This document shows, piece after piece, positions 27,019 to 35,020 of a DNA stretch of 64,000 bases (positions within the stretch are counted from its first letter, which is position 1; every line of letters begins with the position of its first letter). The DNA comes from Maritimibacter harenae (GTDB lineage: Bacteria; Pseudomonadota; Alphaproteobacteria; Rhodobacterales; Rhodobacteraceae). Under the pieces are notes generated by a model that was not told the DNA's origin, ran no database searches, and worked only from the letters and a program-made list of their open reading frames with translations. A program made the position numbers and the translations under genes. The stretch lies in contig NZ_WTUX01000012.1 of the NCBI RefSeq assembly GCF_009882975.1, forward strand, positions 6,820-70,819. Reading direction: 5' to 3'.

Positions 27019-27046
27019 GGATGCAGCCGATTACTCGGCTGCATCC
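27019..27046 (-). other. perfect 12-bp stem-loop between binding protein and ABC genes
   Basis: Arms GGATGCAGCCGA and TCGGCTGCATCC with a 4-nt loop, no T-run. It lies 18 bp downstream of the binding-protein stop and just upstream of the ribosome site of the ATPase-permease. Such elements commonly stabilise the binding-protein mRNA and lower expression of the membrane components. Confidence 0.7.
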
Positions 27047-27064
27047 CGAGATCAATAGATCTAT

Positions 27065-28225
27065 TTAGCCGCCGAACATCGCCTTGAGAGTTTCCTCGTC
27101 GACAAGAGTGGAAACCGAGACTTCCATCGGAAGTTCGCGGTTACAAAGACCTTCCTCGACGGGGCTCATCGCAAACGGCACATCGACGTGCGCATCGACG
27201 GCTTCTCCCGCTGCTGCACGCATTGCGGCCGTCAGTGCGATCCGCGACTGGTAGTTCTGACCGGACGCGTAGAAGATCTGGAACGACTTGCCCGAATCTT
27301 CCCATTCGCAGAAGAGGCCCTGCTCGTCAGTACGCACCGAAAGAGTGAAATCCATCGGACGATCGGCAGATTCATAGGCACGCAGTGCACCACGGAAGCC
27401 GTCGGCATACTCAGAAATGTATGCGTCGATGTCGTCGAACCGCGAAAGAAGCGCTGATGTTGCCGAGAACGTGCCTTCCTGCGTCCAGTTGGTGTCTTCA
27501 GCGGCAACGAGCTCAAGCCCATCGATTTCTTCCGTCCGCTCCGTGGCACAACGCTGAACGGTGGCGCTCAGTGGGTTGCCTGGCGTGCCGCCAAGAGCGA
27601 CGACATTTTGAGCGTCGGGGTTACTCTCTTCAATCGCATCGATGAATGCGGCGCCAAGTTCGCAAATGTCTTCCGTGACGTTAGCCACGTAGTCTTCGCC
27701 GGCGGTCCCAACCTCAGTACCGCCATAAACTGCGACCTGAATTCCGGCCTCTTGAGCCTCACGCACCGTCGGACCAAGCGCTTCACCGTGGTCTGCAAAG
27801 ATTACGATCACATCCACGCCTTGGGCCACGTAGGAACGCAGATCCGAAATAGCCTTGGCTGCGTCACCCCGAGCCGATGAGTACAAAATGCGCCCGATTT
27901 CGGGATAGGTCAGCGCTTGCTGTACATATTCCATTGCCGTCACACGGCGCCACACATTCTCGCCAAATCCGTCGGCAAGCGCGACGGTCATTTCGCCCCC
28001 CGTTCCCGTATCGCAGGACCCTTCGTTCCAACATTCGAGCGCCTTTTCACGAAGCTCGGGTGTCACCTCCCGAGCGGCGCGCTCAAAGGCGTCAACAATC
28101 GCCGGGTTGGCATCTGTCGTACCAAGCCGGCTTTCCATCAGGTCTTCGCCTGATTGTGCGAGCACCGACAACGGCAGCATGGTAGCGAGCGCGATTGCAC
28201 TCATATTTTTTAGTGTCTTCCTCAT
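27065..28225 (-). CDS. Periplasmic substrate-binding protein, sugar type (system 2)
   Basis: A 386-residue protein with a signal peptide (MRKTLKNMSAIALATMLPLS..., cleavage near VLA-QS). A ~60-residue N-terminal insert precedes the VALADGFGENVWRR motif shared with system 1. Further marks are LRSYVAQGVDVIVIFADHGEA and VVALGGTPGNPLSATV. Start 28225 is chosen over a longer frame because AGGAGAG precedes it and a signal peptide then begins at residue 1. Four extracytoplasmic cysteines (two in CWNEGSC) could form disulfides. The ligand is unknown, presumably the substrate of the BVMO locus. Confidence 0.87.
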   Translation of the reverse strand: MRKTLKNMSAIALATMLPLSVLAQSGEDLMESRLGTTDANPAIVDAFERAAREVTPELREKALECWNEGSCDTGTGGEMTVALADGFGENVWRRVTAMEYVQQALTYPEIGRILYSSARGDAAKAISDLRSYVAQGVDVIVIFADHGEALGPTVREAQEAGIQVAVYGGTEVGTAGEDYVANVTEDICELGAAFIDAIEESNPDAQNVVALGGTPGNPLSATVQRCATERTEEIDGLELVAAEDTNWTQEGTFSATSALLSRFDDIDAYISEYADGFRGALRAYESADRPMDFTLSVRTDEQGLFCEWEDSGKSFQIFYASGQNYQSRIALTAAMRAAAGEAVDAHVDVPFAMSPVEEGLCNRELPMEVSVSTLVDEETLKAMFGG

Positions 28226-28288
28226 TTCAGTCTCTCCTCTCCTGATTTTGATTTCCAATTTTGATTTCTTTAGGCACAGCTTCTCCGT

Positions 28289-28308
28289 CTGAGCTATTGC
28301 CAGCTCAG
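28289..28308 (-). other. short stem-loop between SDR and binding-protein genes
   Basis: Seven-bp arms CTGAGCT/AGCTCAG with a 6-nt loop in the 110-bp gap. No T-run. It may attenuate read-through from the SDR gene, while the AT-rich gap may carry a separate promoter for the importer. Confidence 0.3.
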
Positions 28309-28335
28309 CTAAGCAAAACCAAAAATTGGCCTACT

Positions 28336-29055
28336 TCACTGGGCGAGATACCCGCCGTCGATCACCAACTCAGCGCCGGTCATGAAGCTCGCTTCGTCAC
28401 TCGCGAGAAATAAGGCACCATTTGCGATTTCGCGGGGTGTTCCCGCCCTTCCCATTGGCGTGATCGAAACGACATACTCGTTGATTTCTGCGTCCTGACT
28501 TTGGGTCAGCGGCGTGTCGATGAAACCAGGCGAAAGAGTGTTAACGCGAACACCGTCGCCCACGTATGTGATCGCTGCGTTTTTGGACATCATAACGACA
28601 GCGCCTTTTGTTGCATGATAGGCATGACCGCCCGGAACTGCTGCGTTACCCCAAATAGAAGCCACGTTAACGATCGACCCAGACTTTTGCTTCTGCATTT
28701 CCGGAATCACCGCCTTCATGCCTAGCCAAACTCCTGTTTGGTTGACGGCCACAACCTTGTTCCAACCGTCCATATCGAGTTCACAGACAGGATCATAAAC
28801 AATGATGCCAGCATTATTTACAAGCACGTCGATCCGTCCGTGATCCGCGAGAGCCTGCGCCACCACGCGATCCCAATGCTCAGGTTTGGTCACGTCAAGC
28901 TCAACTCCGATCACGCCCTCGGGGTAGACGCCTTCGGGATTACTAGAACTCCCGGCGTAAACATGAGCCCCCTCTTCGGCGAACCTCTCCACCATGCCGA
29001 GGCCGATTCCACGAGAACTACCCGTTACGATGGCTACTTTTCCTTTAAGGCGCAT
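28336..29055 (-). CDS. Short-chain dehydrogenase/reductase, cluster 2 (first of two)
   Basis: A 239-residue classical SDR with TGSSRGIG, NNAG, catalytic Ser in NVASIWG and YHATK, then the PGFIDTPL loop. Start at 29055 behind GGGGGGAG; a longer frame upstream runs through the operator and is not credible. A copy of the CGTATTAC dyad lies 58 bp upstream, so the gene probably has its own GntR-controlled promoter and leads the importer transcript. It probably oxidises a secondary alcohol to the ketone used by the BVMO (inference). Confidence 0.9.
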   Translation of the reverse strand: MRLKGKVAIVTGSSRGIGLGMVERFAEEGAHVYAGSSSNPEGVYPEGVIGVELDVTKPEHWDRVVAQALADHGRIDVLVNNAGIIVYDPVCELDMDGWNKVVAVNQTGVWLGMKAVIPEMQKQKSGSIVNVASIWGNAAVPGGHAYHATKGAVVMMSKNAAITYVGDGVRVNTLSPGFIDTPLTQSQDAEINEYVVSITPMGRAGTPREIANGALFLASDEASFMTGAELVIDGGYLAQ

Positions 29056-29112
29056 ATCGCTCCCCCCTGTTTTTTTGACGGATCGCCTCCACGATTCCAT
29101 CGTCTAATCATA

Positions 29113-29126
29113 ATACCGTATTACAG
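29113..29126. promoter_or_regulatory. GntR-type dyad, copy 1 (upstream of SDR)
   Basis: ATACCGTATTACAG, one of five related sites (core CGTAWTAC) found only in promoter regions around the GntR gene. Located between two SDR genes, 58 bp before the start at 29055. Confidence 0.7.
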
Positions 29127-29154
29127 CGCGTGAATCAATCTTGTTTGAGTGATC

Positions 29155-29871
29155 TCAGCCGACTGTCACGCCGCCGCAAACGAAGAGCGTCTGACCCGTC
29201 ACGAAGCTCGCGCGGTCATCCAAAAAGAAACTGACAGCATTCGCGACGTCGTCCGGTTCCCCCATCCTGCCGACAGGTATCCCGTCAATAATGTCCCTTG
29301 TTTTGGGCGCATCGGGTGGATTATTGCTCCAGAATGCTGTCGTTCCGATCGGGCCTGGAGCGACACAGTTTACGGTGATCTTGTCTTTTCCGAGTTCGAG
29401 CGCCCAAGTCCGAGCCATCGATTGCGCGGCACCTTTCGTCGCGGAGTACAAAGTGCGATCCACCTTACCCCTTGTAACGCGGCTCGTGTTGAACACGATC
29501 CGCCCCTGTCCCTGCTCACGCATTAAGGGCACCAACTTCTTCGCGCATAGTAGCGAAGTCCGCAGATTCAGATGAAACATTTGATCAAAATCCTCTGGGT
29601 CCACGTCTTCGAAGCTAGCGGGCTTCACGATGCCGACGTTGTTCACCAGTCCGGACACAGGATATTCGCCTGCTATTTCGGACAATACTCGTTGGGTCGC
29701 ACCTGCATCTGAAAGGTCGACTTGAAAGTACCGCTCAACGAAGTCTGCTTCCTTTGGCTCAGCCACATCAAGCACCAGCACGCGCCAGCCATCCTCTGAC
29801 ATCCGCTTGGAAATGGCGCGGCCAATATTTTGGCCGCCGCCAGTGACGACAACAAACCTTTCGCTCAACAC
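29155..29871 (-). CDS. Short-chain dehydrogenase/reductase, cluster 2 (second)
   Basis: A 238-residue SDR with TGGGQNIG as cofactor motif, NNVG in place of the usual NNAG, catalytic residues in NTSRVTRGKVDRTLYSATK and PGPIGTTAF. The start is a GTG at 29871 with GGAGGG upstream; the adjacent TTG would also fit. It is 23 bp after the MBL hydrolase stop and evidently co-transcribed with it. It differs clearly from the SDR at 28336, so the two likely serve different steps or substrates. Confidence 0.88.
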   Translation of the reverse strand: MLSERFVVVTGGGQNIGRAISKRMSEDGWRVLVLDVAEPKEADFVERYFQVDLSDAGATQRVLSEIAGEYPVSGLVNNVGIVKPASFEDVDPEDFDQMFHLNLRTSLLCAKKLVPLMREQGQGRIVFNTSRVTRGKVDRTLYSATKGAAQSMARTWALELGKDKITVNCVAPGPIGTTAFWSNNPPDAPKTRDIIDGIPVGRMGEPDDVANAVSFFLDDRASFVTGQTLFVCGGVTVG

Positions 29872-29894
29872 GAAGCCCTCCTAAAGACCATGGT

Positions 29895-30815
29895 TTAGCG
29901 GTTCCGGTTTGCGCTTAGGCGAGGCGTAAACTGATCGCCGATCCACCGATAAGTACCATCCCCTGCAGGTACGATCTCACCGAGCCCTGGGAAGGGAAAA
30001 TGGTAGCCATGATAGAGAATGCCATCATCGCAAACTCGCTCAAAAATGTCGGCTTTGGCCTGCGCGCCACGCTCCGGATCCGTGTCGAAATCCATATGGA
30101 AGTACCATTCTGGATGGATGGGATCGAAGATGTGGTGGTGCGCAGCGTCGCCAGTGAACACGACCTGGTCCCCTTTGCTCTCAAAGATGAAGGCAGCCTG
30201 CCCTGAGCTGTGGCCAACGACTGACATCGTGGTAACGCCGGGAAGCACCTCTTCTCCAAGTTCAAATAGTTTGATCTTTCCCTCGTATGGTTTGAGCGCC
30301 TGTATCGTACCTTCCGTCCACGGCTTCTTATGGTCGTTCCGGTCCAAGTTTGCAGGATCGGTCCATTCTTCGTGATCCAACCGGCTGACATGAACTTCCG
30401 CGTTCGGGAAGACAGCGGAGCCGTCGGACTTGATCAAGCCAAAGCTATGATCTGGATGCAGGTGAGTCATAAGAACAATATCAACGTCCGCCGGATCCAA
30501 TCCGGCCGCCGCCATGTTCTCTTCCAAGAGACCCATGGTTTCCCCGAACATGTCAGAGTACTTCCCCATACCAGCATCGATCAGTACAAGCTTGTCTCCC
30601 ATGTTCACGACCACTGGGTTCAAATCCATCGGGATAAAATCCTGCGGCAAGCGGTATTCCGCCTTCAGACGCTCCATTTCTTCAGAATCTGCGTTCGGGA
30701 AGATGCCCTCATAACCATGGTGAATGTATCCGTCCCAGAGTGAGGTGCATTCAAAATCCCCAATCAAGAAACGGTACCAGCCAGCATTTTGCGTGTTTAG
30801 CCTTTTCGCAACCAT
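29895..30815 (-). CDS. MBL-fold hydrolase, paralogue 2 (proposed ester/lactone hydrolase)
   Basis: A 306-residue MBL-fold protein, co-linear with the product at 1874-2782 from residue 10 onward (NAGWYRF, WDG, IHH, YEGI, IPMDLNPV shared). The metal motif THLHPDH is at H118, H120, D122, H123, with GHSSGQAAF and TGDAAHHHIFDP later. Start 30815 with GGAGGG. It is the first gene of a minus-strand transcript with a GntR-type dyad 76 bp upstream. The repeated link to a BVMO locus suggests action on the BVMO product. No enzymology is implied by the sequence alone. Confidence 0.86.
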   Translation of the reverse strand: MVAKRLNTQNAGWYRFLIGDFECTSLWDGYIHHGYEGIFPNADSEEMERLKAEYRLPQDFIPMDLNPVVVNMGDKLVLIDAGMGKYSDMFGETMGLLEENMAAAGLDPADVDIVLMTHLHPDHSFGLIKSDGSAVFPNAEVHVSRLDHEEWTDPANLDRNDHKKPWTEGTIQALKPYEGKIKLFELGEEVLPGVTTMSVVGHSSGQAAFIFESKGDQVVFTGDAAHHHIFDPIHPEWYFHMDFDTDPERGAQAKADIFERVCDDGILYHGYHFPFPGLGEIVPAGDGTYRWIGDQFTPRLSANRNR

Positions 30816-30890
30816 TGTTTCCCTCCTCCTTGAGCGCGCGGTTCGGCAGCATGCACAGCACCACAGCGATTGTATCGCGCGAGTTTGGTC

Positions 30891-30904
30891 ATACCGTAAT
30901 ACAG
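30891..30904. promoter_or_regulatory. GntR-type dyad, copy 2 (upstream of MBL hydrolase)
   Basis: ATACCGTAATACAG, same core as the other four sites. It lies in the 420-bp divergent region between the MBL gene and gntR, closer to the MBL start. The rest of that region (30905-31123) shows no gene. Confidence 0.72.
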
Positions 30905-31123
30905 GATGACAGCATTCGTCTACAGATAATCTTTGGCAGTTCTGATGCTATGGCCGATATCCACGCTTGCGATTTCAGTTGGCCAGTTTCTGCGACAACA
31001 TAGCGGCGCCCCAACGCCTTATGGTGAGAAGCTCAGTCCCAATTTGATGCCGCGATCAATTGCCGTTACGTCACACGCCATCAACTACTGCAGAAATGGA
31101 ATGATGAGGGGTGCTAAAGTTGA

Positions 31124-31137
31124 TTGTATTACGGTAT
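31124..31137. promoter_or_regulatory. GntR-type dyad, copy 3 (upstream of gntR)
   Basis: TTGTATTACGGTAT, the reverse orientation of the same element, about 100 bp before the gntR start. It suggests autoregulation. Confidence 0.7.
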
Positions 31138-31235
31138 CATCATATGATTGGCAGCATAGTGGCGTTATGTGCGGCATCGCACTTGCCCGCCGATAGGAAA
31201 TATGAATGGAATATGTAGGTTTTTGGGAGAACTCC

Positions 31236-31928
31236 ATGCCGAATCAACGCGCGATCTCTAGAACGGCGGCGCCGCTGCGACAGCAAGTCGTGCAGTTCAT
31301 TCGCGAAGACATCCTGCAAGAAAACTTGAAGCCCGGGCAGCGCCTCGTCGAAAGCGCGTTGTGCCAAGCGTACGATGTTTCCCGCACTGTCGTGCGGGAA
31401 GCACTACGCCAGCTAGAGTCCGAGCATTTGATTACAGTTGTGCCAAATTCCGGCCCTGTAGTAACCGTCCTGACGGAACAGGACATCCAAGCCATCTACG
31501 TAGTTCGCGCTAACCTCGAAGGCCTTGCAGCGCGCCTTTTCGCCGAAAACGCCACCGACGCCGAGTGCAAAAAGCTGCTAAAGATCGCCTCCCGCCTGGA
31601 TCAAGAATACCGCCACGGAACGATCCAAAGCCGCGAAATCATCAAGGCGGAATTCTACGACGTGTTGATAAGCGGCGCGAACAATAACGTGCTACGCGAA
31701 ACACTCGCCTTGATCCATGCGCGCATCGCGATCTTTCGCCGTTACGCATTCATCGACGAAAGCAGAACTGAAGAGTCCATTTCGGAGCTTGAAGCGATCA
31801 TAGACTTCGCAGCCAACAAGCGTGATGGAGATGCGGCAGAGAAGGCTTGCCGCCACCACATTGATCTCGCCGCGATCTATGCGAAAAAAGAATATGTGAG
31901 CCGCAACAAGGACGTAATCGACCCATGA
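31236..31928 (+). CDS. GntR-family (FCD/FadR-type) regulator of cluster 2
   Basis: A 230-residue regulator with an N-terminal GntR winged helix (LKPGQRLVESALCQAYDVSRTVVREALRQLE) and a C-terminal all-helical FCD domain. In the FCD domain the usual metal-ligand His after the first acidic residue is Tyr (EFYDVLISGANNN), so metal binding may be altered, while RHH remains near the C-terminus. ATG 31236 is preferred because GGGAGA precedes it; ATG 31206 in frame is an alternative. It is located in the centre of cluster 2, with five dyad sites at the surrounding promoters, which makes it the obvious local regulator. Confidence 0.9.
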   Translation: MPNQRAISRTAAPLRQQVVQFIREDILQENLKPGQRLVESALCQAYDVSRTVVREALRQLESEHLITVVPNSGPVVTVLTEQDIQAIYVVRANLEGLAARLFAENATDAECKKLLKIASRLDQEYRHGTIQSREIIKAEFYDVLISGANNNVLRETLALIHARIAIFRRYAFIDESRTEESISELEAIIDFAANKRDGDAAEKACRHHIDLAAIYAKKEYVSRNKDVIDP

Positions 31929-31949
31929 GGCCGCGCAAACTGCGCGGCC
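31929..31949. terminator. hairpin between convergent gntR and Fe-ADH genes
   Basis: Eight-bp arms GGCCGCGC/GCGCGGCC with a 5-nt loop directly after the gntR stop, followed on the plus strand by AAATGCTTTT. A bidirectional transcription barrier is likely. Confidence 0.65.
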
Positions 31950-31976
31950 CCCAAATGCTTTTCAGATTGTAGACCA

Positions 31977-33215
31977 CTAGCTCCTGTCGCCGGCGACCCC
32001 CTTCTTGAGTACCTCTTTGACCAGATCTTCTGTCAGGTCCGCCGGGTTATTTAGAACGAGCCTACGCGCGGACACGGCAGATTTGGCTATCTGATCAAAA
32101 TGCTCTTCCCGGACGCCTAGGGATGCAAGCTCCAATGGCGCTCCAACCGCCCCCAAAAGCTCCTCAATGCGCTCAATCGCGGCCATTCCATTGGTATCGT
32201 CCGTTGCACCTTTGCTGGACACGCCAAGAATCTCCGCCATCCTGGCAAATTCTTCACGAGCATACGGCTGATTAGCCCGCATGACGTATGGCAACAGAGC
32301 ACCGACACCAAACCCATGCGGCGTGTGGTCAATGGCCGCCATCGGGCTCTGAATTGCGTGCGCTGCAGCAGTCCCTGTCGTGTTTATGACCATACCCGCG
32401 CAATAGGCCGCGAACATCACGTCCGAACGCGCACTCAGATCCTCAGGAGCTTCGACCACCCGCGCCAATGACCGGTTCATTAGCCGCAAGCCCTCTTCGC
32501 AAAACACGTCAGTAATTCGGTTTTTGCCTACATAGACCTCAGATGCTAGCTGGTCGGCGCTCGGGTTCTTCGGTCGCGCCGTGTAACCTTCAACAAGATG
32601 TGAAAGCGCATCGGCCGCCGTCGCTGCAGTTAGCGAAGGTGGACACGTCACTGTGAGTTCCGGATCGATGATAGCGACATTCGGCACAATATGCGTGTCC
32701 GCGATAGCCATTTTCATCTGCTTTTCTTCATCGAACACAATAGCCAAGTTTGTAACCTCGGCCCCAGTGCCGCCCGTGGTCGGAACTGCAATGGTAGGTA
32801 CTGTCGGACCAGGCACGGCGAATTCCCCAAAATAGTCGCGGACGTCTCCACCATAGCGCAACACCGCCGAACATGCCTTCGCTAGGTCCATGCAGGACCC
32901 ACCACCAAGCCCGACGATCAAATCTGGCGCGGGGTCGGAGAAGCGCGCGACTACTTCGGTCACATTCGACCGGGGGAGTTCGGGCAGCGCATTTGTGAAC
33001 GCGCTCACCCGAAGGCCTTGGTCTTCAAGATCGGCCTTCAGCTCAGCGAAGATTTGGGTACTGGCCATCCGCTCGTCCGTTACGATCAAAACGGTATTAC
33101 CCATACGCCTTGCGAGTCGCCCGAGCTGTCGCCTTTGCCCGGGACCGAAAAGTACTGTGGTCGGCTGACGCACGAGCCCGAGCCCCAGAGCGTTAGTCAT
33201 TATATCTGCCATCAT
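31977..33215 (-). CDS. Iron-containing (group III) alcohol dehydrogenase
   Basis: A 412-residue Fe-ADH. The cofactor motif GLGGGSCMDLAKA is at ~102-114, metal ligands are in ADALSHLVEGYTA (D202, H206), and further histidines in AAHAIQSPMAAIDHTPHGFGVG. Start ATG 33215 overlaps the stop of the aldehyde dehydrogenase (ATGA), so the two are coupled. The pair would convert an alcohol to aldehyde and then acid, mirroring the zinc ADH plus ALDH of cluster 1 with an unrelated alcohol dehydrogenase family. The maleylacetate-reductase branch is less likely because of the ALDH partner. Confidence 0.92.
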   Translation of the reverse strand: MMADIMTNALGLGLVRQPTTVLFGPGQRRQLGRLARRMGNTVLIVTDERMASTQIFAELKADLEDQGLRVSAFTNALPELPRSNVTEVVARFSDPAPDLIVGLGGGSCMDLAKACSAVLRYGGDVRDYFGEFAVPGPTVPTIAVPTTGGTGAEVTNLAIVFDEEKQMKMAIADTHIVPNVAIIDPELTVTCPPSLTAATAADALSHLVEGYTARPKNPSADQLASEVYVGKNRITDVFCEEGLRLMNRSLARVVEAPEDLSARSDVMFAAYCAGMVINTTGTAAAHAIQSPMAAIDHTPHGFGVGALLPYVMRANQPYAREEFARMAEILGVSSKGATDDTNGMAAIERIEELLGAVGAPLELASLGVREEHFDQIAKSAVSARRLVLNNPADLTEDLVKEVLKKGVAGDRS

Positions 33216-34702
33216 GCAACTCCCGCATCCTCATCGACGGTGAGAGCAATGTACTTGTCCTCCATGAACTCATAAATGCCATCGTGACCGGCTTCACGCC
33301 CGATACCCGAGGCCTTGGTTCCACCAAACGGTGCGGCTGGGTCCGCCATGATGCCGCGGTTCACACCAACCATTCCGAACTCGAGACGTTCACCGAAAGT
33401 GATCGCCCGGGACACGTTCTGCGTGAACACATATGATGCAAGACCGAAGTCACTCGTGTTGGCAAAGGTGAGCGCCTCGAGTGTATCTTTCACCGGAAAG
33501 ATTGTTGCGATCGGCGCAAACAGCTCGTTCGAACACATGACATCATTGGGCCCCTCAAACCGCACCACGGTCGGATTGAAGAAATAGCCGGCCCCATCCA
33601 CAGGGGTCCCGCCTATCATTACCTCCCCACCCGCAGATGTCAGCGAAGCAATTGTGTCGCCAAGGCGGTCGCGCTGCCGGGCCGAAATCATCGGGCCAAC
33701 ATCTACATTCGTCATTCCGTCGCCCACTTTGAGCTCACGGACAGCAGCGAGAAATTTCTCTGTGAATTCCCCCTCCACTTTCTTGTCTACGATTATCCGG
33801 TTTGCGGCCACGCAGGCCTGTCCGGCATTCCGGAATTTACAGATTACCGCCTGTTCAACTGCAAGGTCGACATCTGCGTCATCCAACACAATAAACGGAC
33901 CATCACCTCCGAGCTCCATAGAGCAATCGGTGATGTTCTTTGCCGCGAGCTCCATTAGGATGCTGCCAACACGCGTCGAGCCAGTGAAAGACACCTTCTT
34001 GATCCGCTTATCGGCCATAAGCGGCCCCGAGATCGATGAAGAATCTGTTGTGTGCAAGAGGTTCATCACACCATCCGGGAAGCCGGCCTGCTGCACCAAC
34101 TCAGCGAATAGCCCGCAGGTCAATGGCGTCTCTTGTGCAGATTTCACGACCAACGTGCAGCCCGCCGCCAGAGCCGCACCACCCTTACGCACAATCATGA
34201 GCAGCGGGAAGTTCCAAGGCGTGATCAGAAGGCAAGGACCAATCGGCTGTTTGGCCACCATAATCCGAAAGCCGCCATTCGACGCAGCTGAATAACTTCC
34301 GTGGACATGTGCGCTTTGCTCTGCAAACCAGCGCAGGAAATCACAGGACAGTTTGAATTCGGCGCGCGATTCGGTCAGGGGCTTGCCGCTCTCCATGGTC
34401 ATTATCCGCGCAAAATCGTCTTCCCGCTCAAGCATCAAATCATGAAGCCGATGCATCAGTTCAGCACGCTTGCGCGGCGAGACAGAACGCCAACCGTCTT
34501 GAGCCGCGACGGCTGCCCCGAGCGCCTCAAGCGCCTCGTTTTCCCCGGAGTTCGAGACTCTCGCAAATTCTGCGCCATTCGCCGGGTTCGACACGCCGAA
34601 GCTCGATGGTCCGTCACGCCATTGCCCCGCAATGAACAAGCGGCCTTCAGGTTGCTTGAAATTGAGCGCCGTCTGGTCCGGCTGCGGCGAGTTGTTAGTC
34701 AT
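33212..34702 (-). CDS. Aldehyde dehydrogenase (GabD-like), cluster 2
   Basis: A 496-residue ALDH with TPWNFPLLMIVRK, FTGSTRVG, general base in SMELGGDGP, catalytic Cys in NAGQACVAANR and the C-terminal GGTKASGIGREAG of succinate-semialdehyde-type enzymes. Start 34702 with AGGAGGAAG. First gene of a two-gene minus-strand operon with the iron ADH. A perfect dyad lies 60 bp upstream. A semialdehyde such as an omega-oxo acid from an opened lactone is a plausible substrate (inference). Confidence 0.93.
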   Translation of the reverse strand: MTNNSPQPDQTALNFKQPEGRLFIAGQWRDGPSSFGVSNPANGAEFARVSNSGENEALEALGAAVAAQDGWRSVSPRKRAELMHRLHDLMLEREDDFARIMTMESGKPLTESRAEFKLSCDFLRWFAEQSAHVHGSYSAASNGGFRIMVAKQPIGPCLLITPWNFPLLMIVRKGGAALAAGCTLVVKSAQETPLTCGLFAELVQQAGFPDGVMNLLHTTDSSSISGPLMADKRIKKVSFTGSTRVGSILMELAAKNITDCSMELGGDGPFIVLDDADVDLAVEQAVICKFRNAGQACVAANRIIVDKKVEGEFTEKFLAAVRELKVGDGMTNVDVGPMISARQRDRLGDTIASLTSAGGEVMIGGTPVDGAGYFFNPTVVRFEGPNDVMCSNELFAPIATIFPVKDTLEALTFANTSDFGLASYVFTQNVSRAITFGERLEFGMVGVNRGIMADPAAPFGGTKASGIGREAGHDGIYEFMEDKYIALTVDEDAGVA

Positions 34703-34760
34703 GACTTCCTCCTGTGCCCTGAGACCCTACGGGCTCGATCTAGATTTCAATGTTATGATA

Positions 34761-34776
34761 ATATCGTAATACGATA
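34761..34776. promoter_or_regulatory. GntR-type dyad, copy 4 (upstream of ALDH), perfect
   Basis: Within this site, 34762-34776 is a perfect 15-bp dyad: TATCGTA, central A, TACGATA. It is the best symmetric copy of the five and lies 60 bp before the ALDH start in the 318-bp divergent region, which has no other gene. Confidence 0.8.
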
Positions 34777-34854
34777 CTCTAGGATTCGCAAGATAGCTCT
34801 ATCAAGCTGCATGGAACAAAAATGAGAACTTCAGCTTATTGACGCGACTTCGTC

Positions 34855-34871
34855 ATACCGTAATACTGTAT
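34855..34871. promoter_or_regulatory. GntR-type dyad, copy 5 (upstream of BVMO 2)
   Basis: ATACCGTAATACTGTAT: 8-bp arms around a central A with one mismatch. It lies 150 bp upstream of the BVMO start, on the other side of the divergent promoter region from copy 4. Confidence 0.78.
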
Positions 34872-35020
34872 GAGGAACAAGATTCGAGACTCGCCGTTTT
34901 CGGTCAAGCTTTGCCCAAGCCAAGCATCCTTGGTTGCCTACGGAGCATGCAGAGGCCGGAAGTGGAGTTGCCAGATGACTTTCGGCGTCGCCGAAGGAAG
35001 ACAAAGTGGGAGGCTTTACT

